Below are positions 18,503 through 28,079 of a stretch of 64,000 bases of DNA, piece after piece. Position 1 is the stretch's first letter, and the number at the start of each line of letters is the position of its first letter. The position numbers and the translations under genes were made by a program. The DNA lies in the NCBI GenBank assembly GCA_903871935.1, contig CAIQIQ010000069.1, positions 26,966 to 90,965 on the forward strand. Reading direction: 5' to 3'. The DNA is from an uncultured Phycisphaerales bacterium (GTDB taxonomy: Bacteria > Planctomycetota > Phycisphaerae > Tepidisphaerales > Tepidisphaeraceae). The notes beneath the pieces are model-generated. The model did not search any database and was not told where the DNA came from. It was given only the letters and a program-made list of their open reading frames with translations.

Positions 18503-20542
18503 TCAATACTCGAACATCACCACCTGATGGCAGGTTACACGAGGCACCATTGCGCTCAGGGCGCCCGCGGTCCTGGTTGGGCGTAGCGACTTGCGATTCA
18601 GCGGCAGACTGACGCGCCTGATCTTCTGCGGCACGCGCAGTGTCACCTTGACATCGCGCAGTTCCGGCATGTCCTCGATGACCAGGCACCGGCCGCGCTG
18701 CAGCGGCGGGGCGTAGAGCAGGTGCACACAGTAGCGGCGTTTGTCCGGCTGATGGGCGACGACAACCCGGCCGGCCGATGGCAGCGCGGCCTGCACGGTC
18801 GGCTTCGTATGCAGTCGACGCAGCACGTTGAGCAGCAGGTCGCGGTGATAGCGCGCCCCGTGATCGCGATAAAGCTTGCCCCACGGGTGGGCCATGAAGA
18901 TGACCTTGCCCTTCTGGATCACGCCCGCATGCGGGGCATCGGCCATCTGGTAGGGCGTATTCATGTGCGAGCAGTAGTGTCCATAGGTGCGATCAAAGTA
19001 CGGCTCGCGGATCGCCGCCAGTTTTGTCGTCCCCTTGCGCGGGCGTACGCGGATACCGGCGGTGTAGGACAGGACCGGTGAGGGACAATCAGGCTCGAGG
19101 CCCTTGGAGATCTGCTTGCCGGCCACGATGTAGTCCATCTGGAAACTTGCCGGCCCGATATACTTGGCTCCGATATCGACGGCGAGCTGTTCCTCACCAG
19201 CCAGCAGGGCACTCTCGCCCAAAACCAGCAGACAGCCACCACGGGCAACATATGCGCTGATGCGCTTCGCCGATTCGCTATCCAGGCAGCGCCTTCCCGG
19301 CAGGATGATCGTCTGATAGCGCGACAGGTCGCTCGTAGCGCCGGCGATCTCGTAATCCAGACCGGCCTCCATGAGCATATTCGCTACCCCTTGTTCGTGG
19401 TCCAGGTCGCCACCGCGGTATTCGGCCGATGCGCCCGGGTCCACATAGATCGCCAGCGTCGAAAATGGCCGGCTCGGCAACCCATATTGCTCAATCTTCT
19501 GTACATAGGCATAGGCTTTGCCGACGTTGGCATAGGTACCCATGTCCATCTCGCCGCAGGGGTGCAGTTGGTCGCCAAACGAGCAGGCAGCGCCGTAAGC
19601 GATCATGCAGGCGGCCTCGAACTTGATGGCATCGGGATGCTTGAAGCCGCCGAACTCTCCCCACGACGTGTGGAACTTGCCCGACATCGCCATCACGTGC
19701 TTGGGAGGGTTATCGAGCGTAGCAAAGTACTTCGCACGCGGCATGAACTTGTCGTAACCGCCCCAGGTGGTGGGCAGATCCTCAAGCTCATAATGCGTCT
19801 GCAGTGCGAGCAGTTCGGGCGGCGTATCCTGATGGGCCCGGCCATTGAAGAACACGCTGGCATTGGGGAACTTTGCGTGGATCACCCGGCGGCAGTCTTC
19901 AAAAAGGCGCTTCCAGACACCGGTGTAGAACATCGTCGCCGCTGCCACGTTTGCGGGCGAATCGCCAATGGTGATCCCGGCCGCGGTCATGTCGGCCCGG
20001 CACTTGTCGCAGTAGCACCTGGGGAAGAAACAGATGTCATAAAAGAAGCCGTCAACGTGGTAGCTGTCAACGATCTCCTGCGTCTGCGCGATAACCAGAT
20101 CGCGATAGCCGGTGTTGACGCACAGATTCTTCCAAGAGTAGTTAGGCTTGGGCGTTTCGGGCGTCGCCTTGGGGTCAAAGCTGATCGCAGCCAATGAGCC
20201 ATCGAGGTTGTGGCAGCACCATTCGGGATGCCGCTGGGCGTCCGTTGCCGACCATCCGACGGTGAAATAGATCGGGCAGCGCACGCCGATCTCGCGACAG
20301 GCTTCGATCTGCTGGCCGAGCAGGTCGATCTTCAGCGTGGGATGCTTCTGGCCAGCCCTGGTTGGATAGTAGCTCCAGGAATGGTGGCACTTGGCAAAGA
20401 GCGTGATGTGATTGACCCGGCCGAGTTTAAGCGCCCGCTGAAACTGCGCCTTGCTGAATCGCGATCCTACGCCCGGGATCAGTTCTGAGGTATGGAAGTC
20501 CAGATGTACATGCCGCGCCGGCCAGTTTCCGATATTGCTCAT
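18503..20542 (-). CDS. GHL6-type glycosyl hydrolase-like protein
   Basis: A 679-residue protein. The N-terminal TIM-barrel begins with HVHLDFHTSEL and resembles hypothetical glycosyl hydrolase 6 (GHL6); it includes VDGFFYDICFF with acidic residues at a likely active site and a CYCDKC cluster. A second, Rossmann-like region (about 365-540, YQTIILPGRRCL, YVARGGCLLVLGE, FMAHPWG) resembles the beta-galactosidase trimerisation domain, and a beta-sandwich closes the protein. No signal peptide, so probably cytoplasmic. The start MSNIGNW has an AGGAAGG ribosome site; the frame is open 18 codons earlier. Divergent from the ADP-ribosylglycohydrolase gene. Confidence 0.75.
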   Translation of the reverse strand: MSNIGNWPARHVHLDFHTSELIPGVGSRFSKAQFQRALKLGRVNHITLFAKCHHSWSYYPTRAGQKHPTLKIDLLGQQIEACREIGVRCPIYFTVGWSATDAQRHPEWCCHNLDGSLAAISFDPKATPETPKPNYSWKNLCVNTGYRDLVIAQTQEIVDSYHVDGFFYDICFFPRCYCDKCRADMTAAGITIGDSPANVAAATMFYTGVWKRLFEDCRRVIHAKFPNASVFFNGRAHQDTPPELLALQTHYELEDLPTTWGGYDKFMPRAKYFATLDNPPKHVMAMSGKFHTSWGEFGGFKHPDAIKFEAACMIAYGAACSFGDQLHPCGEMDMGTYANVGKAYAYVQKIEQYGLPSRPFSTLAIYVDPGASAEYRGGDLDHEQGVANMLMEAGLDYEIAGATSDLSRYQTIILPGRRCLDSESAKRISAYVARGGCLLVLGESALLAGEEQLAVDIGAKYIGPASFQMDYIVAGKQISKGLEPDCPSPVLSYTAGIRVRPRKGTTKLAAIREPYFDRTYGHYCSHMNTPYQMADAPHAGVIQKGKVIFMAHPWGKLYRDHGARYHRDLLLNVLRRLHTKPTVQAALPSAGRVVVAHQPDKRRYCVHLLYAPPLQRGRCLVIEDMPELRDVKVTLRVPQKIRRVSLPLNRKSLRPTRTAGALSAMVPRVTCHQVVMFEY

Positions 20543-20668
20543 TGCCACCTTCCTGAAGTATTGACTGGGCACCAACGCTAGCACGCCACAGCCCACTTGC
20601 CAACGATCGGGTGCCGCAGCTCTATGGCAAGGATGCCCCGATGGTTAGAGTGGTACGGGAGATCAATC

Positions 20669-21895
20669 ATGGTAGCCAACATCAACCCAATCGTGATCAC
20701 TACGCTGGTACTCGCGGCAACTTCGTTTGGCGTAGGGAGTGCTTCTGCACAACCCGCAGGCAACAACTCGCCGACTCGAGAGATATCCCGCGCGGACCTG
20801 CTCGACCGCATCTACGGCGGCTGGGCCGGGATGTTGATCGGCGGCATCGAGGGTCTGGCCCACGAGTTCAAATACAATGAGCAGCCGCGCGGTACTCTTC
20901 CCGAGTTTGCCTTCCTTCCGGATGGCGCCCGCACCGATGATGACAATGACTTTGAGTGGACGCACCTGTGGTTCATGGACAAGGAGGGTGTGCTCAAGCT
21001 GCCATACTCGCGCATCGTTGAGATCTGGAAGGCGAACATGAACTCGGGCATTTGGGTCGCCAACAAACGAGCACGCGAGTTGATGGATGACGGCGTGGTG
21101 CCACCCGAGACAGGCAGCGTCGCGCGCAACCCACATGCCTGGTACAACCTTTCCGGCCAATTCTGTGTGGAATCCTACGGCCTGGTTGCGCCGGGCATGC
21201 CGCAGGCGGCGGCCGATATCGGTCTGCACTACGCGCATATCGCGGTTTCCGAGGAACCGCTGCAGGCCACGCAATACTGGACCAGCCTCATTAGCCTCTG
21301 CGCATTCCACGAGGGCACGATCGAGGATGCCATGCAACTGGCCCTGGCTGCTGTCGACAAGAGAAGCTGCATGGCCGAGGTGGTATCCGATGCCCGCAAG
21401 ATGTTTCACGCTCACCCCGAGGATTGGAAAGCCGCTCGTCAGGAGTTCGATCGGAAATGGCGCCTTGAGCGCAAGTGGAACGGCAACTCCACACCCGTCA
21501 ATGGCGGCATGGTCTGTCTGGCGCTGCTGTATGGCAAGGACGATGTTTACCGCACTCTCCAGTATGCGATGGCATTGGGGCACGATGCCGACTGCAACGC
21601 CGCCACCGCCGGAACTGTCGTGGGTGTGCGCGCGGGCTTTGGGCGAGTTGCCGCGCTGCCGCAATTCAAGATGCCCGACTACTTCCTCAACAAGACTCGC
21701 CCGCAGTTGCCAGCGGAGTGCAAAGTCAGCGAGCAGGCGCAAATGCTGCTGCGCGTGGCCGAGCGGGTCATCCTCGCCAACGGCGGCCGGCGGATCACCA
21801 TCGGCGGCCAACCCGGGTACCGCATTCAACTGCAGTCTCCGAAATTGCTCGAACCGCTTCCCGAGACGGTTCATGGGCCAGGCTCAGCGCCCTAA
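20669..21895 (+). CDS. secreted ADP-ribosylglycohydrolase family protein
   Basis: A 408-residue protein with a signal peptide (about 1-27, ending SASAQ) and the ADP-ribosylglycohydrolase fold: GGWAGMLIGG, the acidic metal cluster DDDNDFEW and GHDADCNAATAG. Those Asp residues are the Mg ligands of the family, so it looks active. Classical members remove ADP-ribose from proteins in the cytoplasm; exported members, frequent in planctomycetes, have no proven substrate and may act on another N- or O-glycoside. The start at MVANINP has GGGAGA upstream. Followed after 58 bases by the PQQ-propeller gene on the same strand, so possibly one operon. Confidence 0.85.
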   Translation: MVANINPIVITTLVLAATSFGVGSASAQPAGNNSPTREISRADLLDRIYGGWAGMLIGGIEGLAHEFKYNEQPRGTLPEFAFLPDGARTDDDNDFEWTHLWFMDKEGVLKLPYSRIVEIWKANMNSGIWVANKRARELMDDGVVPPETGSVARNPHAWYNLSGQFCVESYGLVAPGMPQAAADIGLHYAHIAVSEEPLQATQYWTSLISLCAFHEGTIEDAMQLALAAVDKRSCMAEVVSDARKMFHAHPEDWKAARQEFDRKWRLERKWNGNSTPVNGGMVCLALLYGKDDVYRTLQYAMALGHDADCNAATAGTVVGVRAGFGRVAALPQFKMPDYFLNKTRPQLPAECKVSEQAQMLLRVAERVILANGGRRITIGGQPGYRIQLQSPKLLEPLPETVHGPGSAP

Positions 21896-21953
21896 AGCAA
21901 GTGGAATCGGACTGCCGATCAGGTAGAGTCCAGACCTCATCGAGGAGAGAACT

Positions 21954-24092
21954 ATGAGATGGCTAGTCGCGGCGGCGGGAATTGCGCTATCGGTCGGTTG
22001 CATCACTCAATCCATCGCAGCTCAAGGGGACCAGGCGCAGCCTGGGTCACCACAGTTCAAGCCTTCGTCGGACCAGCCGGTCGGCTGGCGCGGTGATGGC
22101 AGCGGGCGTTTTCCCGCCGCCGACGCGCCGCTCGTGTGGGGTCGGCAGTCCGTAGCGATCAAGGAACTGGGTTTCCAGGCGAAGAAGCCCAAGCCTGAGG
22201 ACAAAGGCCAGCCGATGGGCGACGGTGTGATCCGTGAATGGCTTACCCTCGGGCCGGTCTCCGTCCCCGAAGGCAAGACCGTCAAAGAGGATTTCGGCAC
22301 CGATGAGGCCAGCCTCGCGCCTGACCAAGGAGACAAGTCTGGCGATCTGGAGTGGAAGGCGGCGAGACTCGATACGTCGTATCTGAGCTTCTGGGCGATG
22401 TACAAAGAGTCGCTGAAAGACCCCAAGGGTCATGTTGCCTATGCCCATACGTGGGTCTACTCCGCCGAAGGCAAGCCCGTCTACGTGAATGTCATGTTCA
22501 GCGGCACGAGCAAGATCTGGCTCAATGGCAAGGATTTGGGCACTAAGGATCGACCCAGCTTTGACGCCAATGGATCGCACGTGAAATTGGCCCTCGTAAA
22601 GGGCTGGAACCGCATCCTGTTGCGCGTTTCTCCGTTGGCGGACCTGGCCTGGCCCAAGGGGATCAATCAGTGGCACTTTAACAACGCGCTCTTCGGCACC
22701 GAGAAGGATGAGTACCAGAGCCAGAACATCCTGTGGTCTACACCCATGCCCGATAATGGTCCGGGCGTGGGCTCGCCGATACTCGTGGGCGACAAGCTGC
22801 TGGCGCTTGTTGAGGCGGGCGACCTGGTCTGCATCGATGCCAAGGATGGCAAGGTTCTGTGGGCGCGATCAAGCACCTTTGCCGAGGCGGCCACGCCCGA
22901 AGAGCGGACGAAGAATCCCCAGATCTTCGTCGAGGTCGATCCGATGGTGGTCAAGGTGCAGGCGGCGATGCAGGCGTACTGCGATGCGCCGGCGAAGTAT
23001 GCCGCGGACGCCAAGGTGCGCAATGAGCGCATGGACCTGGAGCGGAAGATCAACAAGCTGGTGCAGGATGTGGATCGTGAGAAGTACGAGGGCCAAAGCG
23101 GCAGCGAGGCCGGGGAATCGGCGAGCACTCCCGTCAGCGATGGCCAGAATGTCTGGGCGGTCTATGGCAGCGGCGTGGTCGCCTGCTTCGATCTGGAGGG
23201 CAACCGCAAATGGACGACCGTTATCCCGATCAAACACAGTGAGCACGGATACTGTTCCACACCTTGCCTGGTTGATGGCAAGCTTGTGGTGAAGTCCTCG
23301 GGCTATCTCGGGGCCGTCGCCCTCGATGCCAAAACGGGTGCTGTGGTCACGCCCATGCCCCTGTGGAAGACCAAGGGGCTGAATATGTACTCCTCACCTT
23401 TGCCGGTTTCGGTTGGCAAAGAGAAGCTGATCGTCCAATCCTTCGCCGTCATCAACCAACTGAGCGATGGCAAGGTGGTGTCCAAGACCTTTACTCCTCC
23501 CTACTACAACATCTACGACTACGTTTCGCCCGCTATCGAAGGCCGAACCATTTGCAGCAAAGTCCTCGCCAAGGGTGACGGCAATCACCGCTTCGTCTTC
23601 CAGACGCTGCCCGATGATATGGCCGACGGTCTGACCATGAAGCAGAAGGTGGATGTTGAGTATGATGTCAAAGCTTTCCCCTGCTGGTTCAGCTATGACC
23701 ACTGCGCTTCGCCCCTTCTATACCAGGGCCTGGCCTACATCCTGAGCGTCGATGGCGTTCTGACGGTGATCGATTCGGCCACCGGCGAGATCGTCTATCA
23801 GAAACTGCTGGACCTGAGCCCCATGATGGTCCACGGCGGGATTGTTCGAGCTGGATGCTCCAGCAGTCCGACGCTGGCCGGCAAGTACATCTACATCTGG
23901 GACAACCAGGGGAGCACCGTCATCATCGAGCCCGGCCGGCAGTTCAAGCTCGTCGGTCGCAACCGCCTTGAGAACCTCTGGTTCCGGTATGGCCCCGAGC
24001 GCAACGAATGCACGACCAGCAACCCCGTGTTCTCCGGCAGCAAACTCTACTACCGAGGAGAGGTCAATCTGTACTGCATCGGCGCTCAGTAG
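21954..24092 (+). CDS. secreted PQQ-like beta-propeller protein
   Basis: A 712-residue exported protein with an N-terminal signal (cleavage likely near SIAAQG; a weak lipobox SVGC lies earlier). Residues ~90-250 form a galactose-binding-like beta domain (VYVNVMFSGTSKIWLNGKDLG). From about 260 to the end are PQQ-like propeller blades (GDLVCIDAKDGKVLWARSS, GVVACFDLEGNRKW, GAVALDAKTGAVV, GVLTVIDSATGEIVYQ). No catalytic residues of PQQ dehydrogenases were recognised, so a binding or scaffold role is as likely as an enzyme. GAGGAGAGA precedes the ATG. Confidence 0.8.
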   Translation: MRWLVAAAGIALSVGCITQSIAAQGDQAQPGSPQFKPSSDQPVGWRGDGSGRFPAADAPLVWGRQSVAIKELGFQAKKPKPEDKGQPMGDGVIREWLTLGPVSVPEGKTVKEDFGTDEASLAPDQGDKSGDLEWKAARLDTSYLSFWAMYKESLKDPKGHVAYAHTWVYSAEGKPVYVNVMFSGTSKIWLNGKDLGTKDRPSFDANGSHVKLALVKGWNRILLRVSPLADLAWPKGINQWHFNNALFGTEKDEYQSQNILWSTPMPDNGPGVGSPILVGDKLLALVEAGDLVCIDAKDGKVLWARSSTFAEAATPEERTKNPQIFVEVDPMVVKVQAAMQAYCDAPAKYAADAKVRNERMDLERKINKLVQDVDREKYEGQSGSEAGESASTPVSDGQNVWAVYGSGVVACFDLEGNRKWTTVIPIKHSEHGYCSTPCLVDGKLVVKSSGYLGAVALDAKTGAVVTPMPLWKTKGLNMYSSPLPVSVGKEKLIVQSFAVINQLSDGKVVSKTFTPPYYNIYDYVSPAIEGRTICSKVLAKGDGNHRFVFQTLPDDMADGLTMKQKVDVEYDVKAFPCWFSYDHCASPLLYQGLAYILSVDGVLTVIDSATGEIVYQKLLDLSPMMVHGGIVRAGCSSSPTLAGKYIYIWDNQGSTVIIEPGRQFKLVGRNRLENLWFRYGPERNECTTSNPVFSGSKLYYRGEVNLYCIGAQ

Positions 24093-24965
24093 CTATTTGA
24101 CCAGCGATTCAAGGAACAGGCATGCCTTGCGCGCCTCGGCATCAACCGCTGCGCGATCGCCGGTATTGAGACACTCAACGATCAGCGGGCCACCTGCAAA
24201 GCCTCCCTGGCGAAGTCGGGCCATGACCTTGGGGAAATCCACCATCCCGGTACCCGGTGTAACGTCCACTGACTTGGGCATGCGGAAATCCTTCACGCAC
24301 ATTCCCACCACCAGGCCATCGACATCGGCCGCGTCGACCACGGGGTCGAGTTTCCCATCAGAGTAGTAGTAGATGTTGCCCGGGTCGTAGCAGATGCCAA
24401 AGTTCTTGTGGCCCACTTTCTGGATGAGCGATCGGCAATCTTTGCCGGTGGAATTGAACGGCCCATGCGGCTTGACCGAGATTCCCACCCCTTTTGCGGC
24501 GGCGTAGTCACAGCACTCTGCAACCACTTTGTAATAGCTGTCCTGCAGTTCCGCCGCCCACATGCCGGCCAGCAGCAGGCTGGGGCTGCCGCAACTCTCA
24601 GTGTTGTCGATCAGCCGCCTCATGCCGGCAATTCCTTGCGCGATAGACTCCTTCACTTCAACGCCGCTGCCAAAGACGGTTGCGATCGCCAGTCCTCGCG
24701 ACTTTGCCTCCGCTCCAATGGCCGTCGCCTGCTCTGGGGTCATTTCCGGTGTGACGATCGTAGCCGAGTTGGCCGTCATCAGGCCGGCATACTTGAAGCC
24801 CGCCCCGGCAATCCCATCAAACGCCACACGATAGTCGTGCTGCGCCCACGGCCGCGTGAAACAGCCGATCTTCCACTTCGGCGCCTTGGAGGTTGCAGAT
24901 GGCGCGACCTGAGGTGCAGTCCTTACAGCGTTACGAGCCGGTTTGCTGGGCGCGATGGTGCTCAT
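24093..24965 (-). CDS. sugar phosphate isomerase/epimerase (TIM barrel)
   Basis: A 290-residue TIM-barrel isomerase with an N-terminal Ala/Pro-rich extension of about 30 residues before KIGCFTRPWAQHDY. Visible family positions: SVKPHGPF, CYDPGN, CVKDFRMP and the final IVECLN. Last gene of the minus-strand run from the polyketide cluster; its stop abuts the stop of the PQQ-propeller gene. The start is placed at the ATG six bases after a TATAAT, which implies a leaderless transcript; an ATG five codons earlier would lie upstream of that -10. Confidence 0.8.
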   Translation of the reverse strand: MSTIAPSKPARNAVRTAPQVAPSATSKAPKWKIGCFTRPWAQHDYRVAFDGIAGAGFKYAGLMTANSATIVTPEMTPEQATAIGAEAKSRGLAIATVFGSGVEVKESIAQGIAGMRRLIDNTESCGSPSLLLAGMWAAELQDSYYKVVAECCDYAAAKGVGISVKPHGPFNSTGKDCRSLIQKVGHKNFGICYDPGNIYYYSDGKLDPVVDAADVDGLVVGMCVKDFRMPKSVDVTPGTGMVDFPKVMARLRQGGFAGGPLIVECLNTGDRAAVDAEARKACLFLESLVK

Positions 24966-24971
24966 GGACGC

Positions 24972-24977
24972 ATTATA
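24972..24977 (-). promoter_or_regulatory. -10 element, probable leaderless start
   Basis: TATAAT in the context GTGTATAATGCG, identical over 12 bases to the vapBC-type promoter near 7135. Only six bases separate it from the ATG at 24965, so transcription should begin at or next to the start codon. No good -35. Confidence 0.5.
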
Positions 24978-24984
24978 CACCGCA

Positions 24985-25728
24985 TCACACTTCCACCACC
25001 TCCACTGCCTCGCGTTTGCTCACCTTGCGGAGATCTCCCGGGTAATATGCGATCGTCAGGCTGCGCCGGGTCGCAGCGCTCTGGTTCCCCGGCGAACCAT
25101 GCAGGAGCAGTCCATGCATCAGCAGCGCATCCCCGGCCCGCAGGTCTGCCGTCACCGCGCCAGTGCGGATCGCCTCACTCCATTCTTCCTCGATTCGCTT
25201 GATGTTCTGCTCCCACCCCAGACCGATCGGTCCGTGCGTGTGCGATCCTGGCAGTACCTGTAGCGCCCCGTTGTCAGCGCGAAAATCATCCACCGCCACG
25301 ATCGCCGTGATGTGATCGTACGTCCCCTCATCCCACACCGCCGCATCCTGATGCCACTGGACCGGGGCTGGATTGAATGGCGCCTTGAGCATCAGCATGT
25401 TGTGCCGATTCAAACACGCCCATACGGCCGGTGCGCCCACAACAGCCCGAGCCGCCTCTGCCAGCTTGCCTTTGGCAACCTGCTGAAAGATCCCCCCGCG
25501 GTCGATCACCCGATTGAGCCGCCGAAACACCTTGTTTCCATCCCGATACGCCGCCGGCACCGCCGCCCCGGCCGCTGCGCTGTCCTCCTCAAACAAGATC
25601 GGCCCAACTCGTCTCATCACCGCACGATCCACCTCCTCGCGCAACGCTTTGATCTCCTGTGCGCCTAAGAGCCCTCGCACAAACACGTATCCCTGTTTCG
25701 CATACGTTTCTTTCACTGACTGGCTCAT
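24985..25728 (-). CDS. phytanoyl-CoA dioxygenase family protein
   Basis: A 247-residue Fe(II)/2-oxoglutarate dioxygenase of the PhyH family. The iron ligands are the HxD in WHQDAAVWD and the distal His in MHGLLLHGS; the DLRAGDALLMHG stretch is the family's second half-barrel. An AAGGAA ribosome site lies five bases before the ATG. It begins 30 bases after the polyketide synthase stop on the same strand, so it may hydroxylate or otherwise oxidise the product of that cluster. That link is inference from position. Confidence 0.85.
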   Translation of the reverse strand: MSQSVKETYAKQGYVFVRGLLGAQEIKALREEVDRAVMRRVGPILFEEDSAAAGAAVPAAYRDGNKVFRRLNRVIDRGGIFQQVAKGKLAEAARAVVGAPAVWACLNRHNMLMLKAPFNPAPVQWHQDAAVWDEGTYDHITAIVAVDDFRADNGALQVLPGSHTHGPIGLGWEQNIKRIEEEWSEAIRTGAVTADLRAGDALLMHGLLLHGSPGNQSAATRRSLTIAYYPGDLRKVSKREAVEVVEV

Positions 25729-25758
25729 CGTGTTCCTTTCTGGCTTGTCCGCTCTGCA

Positions 25759-26895
25759 CTATTCGCCCAACAGCAACCCTTCCGCCATCAGCCCTGGCCC
25801 GAACCCCAACGCCAGCGTTGGTCCTGAGACGCCGGTCGCCAGCAGGGACTCGATCACGAACAGGATCGTCGCCGATGACATGTTGCCGTAGTCGTGCAGC
25901 ACCTGCCGGGAATGCACCAGCAGGTCATGGGAGAGCCCCAGTGCATCGGCACACGCCGTCAGGACCTTCGGCCCGCCTGGATGGATCGCATAGTGGGCGA
26001 TGTCGCTTACGCTAAGCTGATTCCGCTCGAGGAAGGCCTCCACCCAGCCCGGCACATGCTGCCGTACCAGATCGGGAATGCGCGGCGAGAGCGTCATGGC
26101 AAAACCATGGTCACCGATTCGCCAGGTCATGGCATCCAGCGAGTTGGGCACCAGCAGCGAGGAGGCATCCTGCAGTAGCAAAGGCGCGGTATCGCCGGCC
26201 GGTGTCCCGATCACCGCCGCCGCCGCTCCATCGGCAAACAGCGCATTGGCGACCACCTTTTGCGGGTCAAAGCCATATGCCAGGTGCAGCGTGCATAGCT
26301 CAACACAGCAGACCAGTACCCGCGCTGATGGATCGGCCAGCGTGATCTGACGTGCCATCGACAGGGCATTGAATGCCCCATGACAGCCCATGAACCCAAG
26401 CTGCATTCGGCCAATGTCCGGCCGGAGTTGCATCTGGTCGATCAGGAAACTGTCCAGGCCCGGAGCAAAGAACCCGGTGCAGGTCACGGGAATCAGATGC
26501 GTAATGGCACGAGGCACAACCTCCGATGCATCCAGCGCTCGCCGCGCTGCCGTCAGTACAAGCGGCGGCGCGTGCTGTGCATACAGCGCCATGCGCTGGC
26601 TGGTGGTCGGCCCGAAATCATTGGGCCCAGCGCGTGGCCGATAGAACGCTTGAACATGAGAAAACTCAGGATCATCCTCAGCCAGCAGAACCGACGAGCG
26701 CGTGTGGATCCCGCTTCCGGTGAAGATGCGCTGCAGGAACTGACGCTGCTGCTCGGTATCGCAGCACAAGGGCTCAGTGAGCCGGGCGGCCGTGCTTTGC
26801 AGCACCCGATTCGCGGCTGCCGTGCCAATACCCAGCAGGGCAACCGGCCGCGTGTTGCGGGCACGTTTGACCTTCCCATACACCGCCATCGTCAT
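25759..26895 (-). CDS. type III polyketide synthase
   Basis: A 378-residue chalcone/stilbene synthase-like enzyme. The catalytic triad is intact: Cys171 in GFMGCHGAF, His305 in YAIHPGGPK and Asn338 in YGNMSSAT; the C-terminal GFGPGLMAEGLLL loop is also typical. It condenses an acyl-CoA starter with malonyl-CoA; bacterial relatives with the same neighbours make alkylresorcinols or alkylpyrones. It overlaps the FAD oxidoreductase stop by four bases (ATGA), as the third gene of a coupled operon, and is followed by a PhyH dioxygenase. Confidence 0.95.
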   Translation of the reverse strand: MTMAVYGKVKRARNTRPVALLGIGTAAANRVLQSTAARLTEPLCCDTEQQRQFLQRIFTGSGIHTRSSVLLAEDDPEFSHVQAFYRPRAGPNDFGPTTSQRMALYAQHAPPLVLTAARRALDASEVVPRAITHLIPVTCTGFFAPGLDSFLIDQMQLRPDIGRMQLGFMGCHGAFNALSMARQITLADPSARVLVCCVELCTLHLAYGFDPQKVVANALFADGAAAAVIGTPAGDTAPLLLQDASSLLVPNSLDAMTWRIGDHGFAMTLSPRIPDLVRQHVPGWVEAFLERNQLSVSDIAHYAIHPGGPKVLTACADALGLSHDLLVHSRQVLHDYGNMSSATILFVIESLLATGVSGPTLALGFGPGLMAEGLLLGE

Positions 26896-28079
26896 ACGCT
26901 GACTCCAGAAAGAGCGCGTCCATTTGCTGAACTGACGCGATCAATGAGTATACGGCCGACTGTCGGAAGAGCATCCACCAGAAATGCCGCTCGTGCGAGC
27001 AGGGCAGGCCGGTGGAGCAGAAACCGCATCAGCCGGCAGGTTCGATAATGAAATGCCAGCAACCTCCGGTGGGATTTCGTCCATTGCGTCGGCAGATCAG
27101 CCGGCCAGCGCTCCAGTGATTCAGGTAGCACAAGCGAAAGGAGATGTGCAGATTGCAGTGCCCAGGTCATTCCTTCGCCGGAGAACGGCTCGACATAAGC
27201 CGCCGCATCGCCCAGCGCCAGCACTCGATGCGCGCCAAGGCAAAGACGCTGCCGTGTCAGCAGCGGCGTGCCCAATACCGTGGCCTGCTCCAGATCGGCA
27301 ATGGCGGGCAGATGACAGGCTCTGAAGATCTCCGCCAGTAGCCCGGCCGGTCCACCTGCCGACTTGCACGCAGCCGGATCGAGGGCGGCCGCGAAATGCG
27401 TCTGCCCATCCGGCAAGCGGATTACGCCCACATAGCCGTGCTTCGCAGCGTGCATCGCAATTGCGCCGGCCGGGAAGTCGGCCAGTGCCCGAGGGATCGT
27501 GCACGAGATGCCAAACCATGATCCGCGGGCAATCTGCCAGGCGCATTGCGGATAGGCATCCAATGTGGAGCCGCGCAGACCATCTGCGGCCAGAACGATC
27601 CGCGAGCGAATAGAGACCGCCGTCGCCCCCGAGCGCAGCGTCAGCTCACGGGAATCAGCAGAGACATCGCAACCATGCAACGTCGCCGATGTCGAGGGAA
27701 GGAAACCCACACCCGCGTCGATCGCCGTCTGAACCAGCCGCGCATCGAAGATCGTGCGCGGCAAGCCGAGCGAGGCAGGCAGCGTGAACTCCAGCGAGCG
27801 CGAAGGCAGACGCAGAAGCAGGCGATCAAGCCTCGCCGCCCCGGCCAGAACCGAACCCAGATTCAGTTTCCCCAGCAGTTTCGCCCCAAGGGGATTCAGG
27901 CAGCATCCGCATGCCTTGTCGCGTGGGAACGAGCTGCGGTCTACCAGCAGAACTCGCTTCCCCTGGCGCGCCAGCAGACACGCGGCCAGCGCTCCGGCCG
28001 GTCCAGCGCCGACGACGGCCGCATCCCACAGGCACTCGCCGGCCGATCCCGCGGGCAATGTGGGTGCGATTGGCGTCAA
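26892..28079 (-). CDS. FAD-dependent oxidoreductase of the polyketide operon
   Basis: A 395-residue flavoprotein of the geranylgeranyl-reductase/aromatic hydroxylase superfamily. It has the FAD-binding VVGAGPAGALAACLLARQG (about 21-39), a CGCCLNPLG Cys-rich loop in the place typical of geranylgeranyl-reductase-like enzymes, and the second FAD motif LGDAAAYVEPFSGEGMTWAL. In known type III PKS clusters such as srsABC a flavoprotein hydroxylates the phenolic ring; here a reductase role is equally possible. It overlaps both neighbours by four bases, so the three proteins are made together. Confidence 0.85.
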   Translation of the reverse strand: MTPIAPTLPAGSAGECLWDAAVVGAGPAGALAACLLARQGKRVLLVDRSSFPRDKACGCCLNPLGAKLLGKLNLGSVLAGAARLDRLLLRLPSRSLEFTLPASLGLPRTIFDARLVQTAIDAGVGFLPSTSATLHGCDVSADSRELTLRSGATAVSIRSRIVLAADGLRGSTLDAYPQCAWQIARGSWFGISCTIPRALADFPAGAIAMHAAKHGYVGVIRLPDGQTHFAAALDPAACKSAGGPAGLLAEIFRACHLPAIADLEQATVLGTPLLTRQRLCLGAHRVLALGDAAAYVEPFSGEGMTWALQSAHLLSLVLPESLERWPADLPTQWTKSHRRLLAFHYRTCRLMRFLLHRPALLARAAFLVDALPTVGRILIDRVSSANGRALSGVSV

